A DNA stretch of 64,000 bases, taken from Methylococcales bacterium. GTDB taxonomy: Bacteria > Pseudomonadota > Gammaproteobacteria > Methylococcales > Methylomonadaceae. A model generated the notes under the pieces. That model did not search any database. It worked only from the letters and a program-made list of their open reading frames with translations, and had not been told where the DNA came from. Below, in pieces: positions 60,286 to 64,000 of this stretch. Each line of letters opens with the position of its first letter. The first letter of the stretch is position 1. The position numbers and the translations under genes are program-made. The stretch lies in assembly GCA_030753675.1 (NCBI GenBank), contig JASMBU010000009.1, positions 1 to 64,000 on the forward strand. The letters run 5' to 3'.

Positions 60286-61424
60286 TATTTGGGCTCCTTA
60301 ACCATGATGGAATTACGTTGTTCTACTAAGGTATCAGGCAATGTTTCATATAAATAATCAAACATGCTTTCGGGACTTTGTTCAGGTGTATTAAGATACT
60401 CCTTCACAGCAGTTTCTACTTTTTCTTGACTCTGGCTATATAATTTTTCTTCATCAGCATTTGACCAGTAACCTTGCTTAATTAAATAGTATTTAAGTCT
60501 TTGGATAGGTTCATAATGCCAGTTTTCTTGCACTTCTTGTTGGTTCCGATAATGACTAGCATCATCGGCTGTAGTATGGTCACAGAGTCGATAGGTAAGC
60601 GCTTCGATAATAGTTGCTCCAGCGCCACTACGAGCTTTCTCTAAGGCTTTTTTGAGACGGCAATATAAGGCAATAGTATCATTACCATCAACTTGTTCCC
60701 CCGCAATTCCAGCCGCTATTGCTTTTTGTGCTAGCGTCTGTGCATGAGTTTGTTTGTCTTGTGGTAAAGAAATGGCCCAACGATTATTGTTGATAACAAA
60801 GATAATAGGTAAATTCCATATGCCCGCAGCATTGATCGCTTCATAAAAATCACCTTTTGAAGTGGCTCCATCACCGAGAACACAAACTGCTACTCGCTGT
60901 TGTTTACGCAATTGCATGGCGTAAGCCGCACCCACTGCTTGAGGGACTTGGCTGGCAATTGGAATACAAATGGGGAAATCATGACGTGCTTTTTGAAAGT
61001 TCATGCCTTGTTCATTTCCACCCCAATATAATAAGATTTCACTCATCTTAACCCCGCGCATGAATTGTGCTGCGTATTCACGGTAGTAGTTAAATAGAAC
61101 GTCTTCATCATGCATAAGACAGCCAATTGTGGCACCTATAGCTTCCTGTCCCAGTGAAGAGGAATAAGTGCCTAGTTGTCCGCGTCGTTGTAGGAGGGTG
61201 GCTTTTTTATCAAATAAACGGGTGCTCACCATTGATTGATAAAGTTTAATGAGTTGTTGTTGATTATTAGCGATATCAGGAATATTTGTATCCAAAAGGT
61301 TACCTTCGTAATCAAGCATTTTATGGTGCTCAATATTGAATTTAGCAACACTATGGCAGAATTTATAGGTAGGAGAAAATGGTTTATGTTTTGGCTTTCT
61401 TAGTGCGCCTACAGTTTCGTTCAC
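60285..61424 (-). CDS. bkdA1: Branched-chain 2-oxoacid dehydrogenase, E1 alpha
   Basis: A 379-residue alpha subunit with the TPP motif GDG-x-NN (GDGATSKGDFYEAINAAG, then INNNRWAISLP) and YREYAAQFMRGV for TPP binding. It decarboxylates 2-oxoisovalerate, 2-oxoisocaproate and 2-oxo-3-methylvalerate. It is the first gene of E1 alpha-E1 beta-E2-thioesterase. An N-terminal extension of about 35 residues precedes the core. The lipoamide dehydrogenase E3 is not present and must come from elsewhere. Confidence 0.94.
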   Translation of the reverse strand: MNETVGALRKPKHKPFSPTYKFCHSVAKFNIEHHKMLDYEGNLLDTNIPDIANNQQQLIKLYQSMVSTRLFDKKATLLQRRGQLGTYSSSLGQEAIGATIGCLMHDEDVLFNYYREYAAQFMRGVKMSEILLYWGGNEQGMNFQKARHDFPICIPIASQVPQAVGAAYAMQLRKQQRVAVCVLGDGATSKGDFYEAINAAGIWNLPIIFVINNNRWAISLPQDKQTHAQTLAQKAIAAGIAGEQVDGNDTIALYCRLKKALEKARSGAGATIIEALTYRLCDHTTADDASHYRNQQEVQENWHYEPIQRLKYYLIKQGYWSNADEEKLYSQSQEKVETAVKEYLNTPEQSPESMFDYLYETLPDTLVEQRNSIMVKEPK

Positions 61425-61555
61425 AATACATTCTCCACTAAATAATGCGACCTTAGGGCATACCTTGCGATTTTGTATCTATTTCTATGCCTGAAAAAAT
61501 TACCTATATGATAATTTGATATGGGTAATTCTAATTCGTTCACTATTTATCACTA

Positions 61556-62458
61556 TTAATGATTAACAGCATTTGCCAAGGCCACTTTGGAGGTGGGTGG
61601 ACGACCCAGAAGGTCAGCAATAAACCAGCTTGTAGCTATTAATTCATCAAGATTAACACCCGTTTTTATGCTTAATCCATTAAGCATAAAAACAAGATCC
61701 TCACTGGAAATATTACCCGAAGCACCGGGGGCAAAAGGGCAGCCCCCTAAGCCACTCACTGAACTGTCAATGATATGGATACCTGTTTGTAAAGCGGCGA
61801 AAATATTGGCTAATGACTGGCCATAAGTGTCATGGAAATGTACGGCAATAGCATCAGTAGGAATAACTTTTTTAACGGCAGAAAGTAGTTCAATTACTTG
61901 ACGAGGAGTACCCACCCCGATTGTATCGCCTAACGAGATCTCATAGCAGCCATATTGATATAATTTGGCTGCCAGTTCACAGACTTTATCTGTTTGAACT
62001 GCACCTTCAAATGGGCACCCCAGTACACATGAAATATAACCTCTGACGGCCATGTTTTTTTCTTTTGCTTGATCAACAATGGCTTGTATGCCTGCCATGC
62101 TGACATCAATCGAACAATTAATGTTATTTAAAGAGAAAGCATCTGTAGCTGCGCAAAACACTGCAATAGTTGTTGCTTGACAAGAAATTGCTCTGGCAAA
62201 GCCTTGTTGGTTAGCTACCAACATAATATATTCAGCATTGGACTGTTGATGAATTTGTTGATATACAATCTCACTGTTTGCCATTTGCGGAATTTGTTGC
62301 GCTGATACCAAACTGCCTGTTTCGATTGCGGTAAAGCCACACCGGGCTAGCCGTTCAATAAGCTCAACCCGTTGGGCAATAGAAACCGTAATGGGTTGAT
62401 TTTGCAATCCATCGCGAGGACCGACTTCAACCAGCTTAACCTGACTCGGAAGTTCCAT
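61556..62458 (-). CDS. mvaB: Hydroxymethylglutaryl-CoA lyase
   Basis: A 300-residue TIM-barrel lyase: KLVEVGPRDGLQNQ with the catalytic Arg-Asp, and the signature GLGGCPFAPGASGN with the active-site Cys. The HFHDTYGQSLAN metal motif is intact. It splits HMG-CoA to acetyl-CoA and acetoacetate, the last step of leucine breakdown. It is separated from E1 alpha by 131 bases. Confidence 0.95.
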   Translation of the reverse strand: MELPSQVKLVEVGPRDGLQNQPITVSIAQRVELIERLARCGFTAIETGSLVSAQQIPQMANSEIVYQQIHQQSNAEYIMLVANQQGFARAISCQATTIAVFCAATDAFSLNNINCSIDVSMAGIQAIVDQAKEKNMAVRGYISCVLGCPFEGAVQTDKVCELAAKLYQYGCYEISLGDTIGVGTPRQVIELLSAVKKVIPTDAIAVHFHDTYGQSLANIFAALQTGIHIIDSSVSGLGGCPFAPGASGNISSEDLVFMLNGLSIKTGVNLDELIATSWFIADLLGRPPTSKVALANAVNH

Positions 62459-62623
62459 AGTCTTACAATTTCTGCTAAAGAAGATTTACTAGCGGGGTCA
62501 TATTTAATTCTCATTCATCGTGTTTTTTACTGTCTTATAAACGTTGGAATATCTCGTTAGGGTTTCGTCTAGTAACACAACCACTGTGTTTAGTGTTTCC
62601 ATTAAATTTTTCTGGATAGAAGC

Positions 62624-63421
62624 TCACGGTAATTCTTTAATCCAAGTAGCTTTACGTTTTTGAAGAAAGGCAGAGATGCCTTCTTGAGCTTCTGATGTAT
62701 TACGTATTTCCGTGATCAACTGTGATGTCCTCTGGATAAGCGCATCATCAAGAGGCCGTGTTGATACTTCAGCGACTATCATTTTGGTTTTAGAGAGTGC
62801 AGTTGGACTTGCCGCAATTAAGGCGCTGGTGATTTTGTTTAAATAGTCGCCTAGTTTTGCTTCAGTAACGACATGATGCACTAATCCGATGCGCCAGGCC
62901 TCTTGGGCATCAAAACTTTCGGCAGTTAAAAAATAGCGTAGCGCTATACGTTTACCGAGAGCCTTAACTATATAAGGACTGATGATTGCAGGAACCAGAC
63001 CTAATCGTACTTCTGAAAAACAAAAAGTTGTATTCTGGGTGGCTATAGCAATATCACAACAGGCAACCAAGCCAATACCACCGCCATAAGTAGCCCCGGT
63101 TATTAAAATAATCGTCGGCTTAATATAGTTGTGCAATAGCTGCATAAGTTGCGCAAGTTTCAGACTCACAATGTCTGTACTTGTAGTGGCCCTCATTTCA
63201 TTGCTGGATATCCAGTTAAGATCAGCGCCCGCACAAAAAACTTTGCCTGTTGATTTGAGTACTACGATTCGTACAGAAGGATTGTCTTCCAGTTCATTCA
63301 GGTAATCAATGAGTAGATTAACACTCGCTTCATCCAAAGCATTATTAACCTTTGGCCTATTCAAAGTTAATGTAGCAATGCCGTCAGTACTAATTTCTAA
63401 CAAACAAGTTTGCTTGGACAT
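62624..63421 (-). CDS. Enoyl-CoA hydratase, probable methylglutaconyl-CoA hydratase
   Basis: A 265-residue crotonase. The oxyanion loops KVFCAGADLNWI and GATYGGGIGLVACCDIAIA and the Glu in FCFSEVRLGLVPAII are present. The position next to HMG-CoA lyase suggests methylglutaconyl-CoA hydratase (LiuC); a general enoyl-CoA hydratase is the alternative. It ends with the family-typical GISAFLQKRKATW. Confidence 0.88.
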   Translation of the reverse strand: MSKQTCLLEISTDGIATLTLNRPKVNNALDEASVNLLIDYLNELEDNPSVRIVVLKSTGKVFCAGADLNWISSNEMRATTSTDIVSLKLAQLMQLLHNYIKPTIILITGATYGGGIGLVACCDIAIATQNTTFCFSEVRLGLVPAIISPYIVKALGKRIALRYFLTAESFDAQEAWRIGLVHHVVTEAKLGDYLNKITSALIAASPTALSKTKMIVAEVSTRPLDDALIQRTSQLITEIRNTSEAQEGISAFLQKRKATWIKELP

Positions 63422-63848
63422 GCTTTTAACCTAATGATGGTTACACATATTTATGACCTTGAACAAGTAATTTAATTCAAACTGGTGAGAAATAAGCAAG
63501 TAATAGAATGTCGTTGAATTATCTTAGTACCCTAATTTCAAACCCGAGCCGTGTTGTAAAAGTCAAGGTCAGACAACAGTGCTTCAATCTCTCGGTGCTG
63601 GATAAATAGTACTGGAAAAAATAACACCTATGCTGATTGAAACTTCTTCCAATCCACTTGGGTCTTAGTAATTTAAGCTGATAATGGCAGTGACACAATA
63701 TAATTCAGTGGCAACACGGATGTGGATCAGCATAAGTCTTATTAAAAAGAATTAAAAGTGATTGGTTTTACCTGAGAACTCGATAGAGAATTTTTGCCCC
63801 ACTCGAATAGAATGCAGAAGGGTGTTACAGACGTTGAGGATAGTTTGG
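63422..63848. other. Terminal intergenic region with coding remnants
   Basis: About 427 bases. On the minus strand, at about 63535-63615, one frame reads VLFIQHREIEALLSDLDFYN before a stop, and another stays open for about 50 codons. These look like the end of a former gene or repeat, but I cannot name it. Confidence 0.35.
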
Positions 63849-64000
63849 ATGAACAAAAAACAAAATTTGTTATTTTCTACTGAATTAAACCCTAACATAT
63901 ATGCCGAAATTTCCCAATCTGCTGGGTTGAGGCTAAGAATTTTAGTTGATGACGTACGGCCATTACAACTTGTAGGAACAGTGAATGCCTATTGTGCGCT
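63849..64000 (+). CDS. Unrecognised protein, N-terminal part (runs off the window)
   Basis: The frame starts ATG at 63849 (MNKKQNLLFSTELNPNIYAE) and is open to the last base. A GAGG site lies about 10 bases upstream. The 50 visible residues (then ISQSAGLRLRILVDDVRPLQ and LVGTVNAYCA) show no signal peptide or motif I recognise. Confidence 0.5.
   Translation, partial: MNKKQNLLFSTELNPNIYAEISQSAGLRLRILVDDVRPLQLVGTVNAYCA

Overview
The window reads as chromosome of a gammaproteobacterium. Single-copy backbone genes (gatCAB, mreBCD-mrdA-rodA, lipBA, groES-groEL) have the usual gammaproteobacterial order. A pqqA-pqqB-pqqC set means the cell makes pyrroloquinoline quinone, the cofactor of periplasmic alcohol dehydrogenases. 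PQQ synthesis, a CIRCE-controlled groE operon, a two-domain multicopper oxidase and a pyrophosphatase proton pump would fit a methylotroph or methanotroph relative (Methylococcales-like). No methane or methanol oxidation gene lies in the window, so that placement is inference.

Region 1 (1-21.5 kb) is dense, conserved backbone. It starts with the prmC end and a JAMM peptidase. The tRNA amidotransferase operon gatC-gatA-gatB follows on the minus strand. A long plus-strand envelope operon comes next (mreB, mreC, mreD, mrdA, rodA, a LysM-MltB fusion, rlpA, dacA, a D-amino-acid aminotransferase, ybeD, lipB, lipA), with many 1-14 nt overlaps. It builds and remodels the lateral wall and makes lipoate. 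groES-groEL on the minus strand, with a perfect CIRCE operator, and a MoeB/ThiF-type E1 enzyme lead into pqqA-terminator-pqqB-pqqC. mreC appears to start at a non-canonical ATA codon.

Region 2 (21.5-48 kb) is accessory, AT-richer and full of decay. The pqq set stops after pqqC without pqqD or pqqE. It is followed by a ppk2 pseudogene with three in-frame stops and a secreted copper pair (two-domain multicopper oxidase plus cupredoxin/beta-propeller lipoprotein). Then comes a compact cluster: a cysteine-rich SufR-like regulator divergent from truncated hemoglobin, a ferredoxin-reductase flavoprotein, an HPP-CBS membrane protein (HPP proteins include nitrite transporters) and an FMO-type monooxygenase. 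This is the best candidate for an undescribed system, possibly nitric oxide/nitrite handling. Further on are ybjQ, a SpoIIAA-like protein, a 1218-residue 5-oxoprolinase, two orphan IS3 orfA genes, a MORN-repeat protein, a NYN-domain protein with integron-like flanks, ubiG and hspQ pseudogenes, a cold-shock gene, a membrane pyrophosphatase, an MsbA-like ABC exporter and a hotdog thioesterase. Several long gaps hold only repeats, hairpins and coding remnants.

Region 3 (48-64 kb) is a catabolic island for branched-chain (mainly leucine) and acyl-CoA breakdown: acetoacetyl-CoA synthetase, methylcrotonyl-CoA carboxylase beta subunit, thiolase, a short-chain dehydrogenase, an AcuI-like reductase, a long acyl-CoA dehydrogenase, a PaaI-like thioesterase, branched-chain 2-oxoacid dehydrogenase E1 alpha, E1 beta and E2, HMG-CoA lyase and an enoyl-CoA hydratase. 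Together they would take leucine to acetyl-CoA and acetoacetate and reactivate the acetoacetate. The biotin-carrying MCC alpha subunit, a typical isovaleryl-CoA dehydrogenase and E3 are not in the window. An unrecognised gene runs off the right edge.
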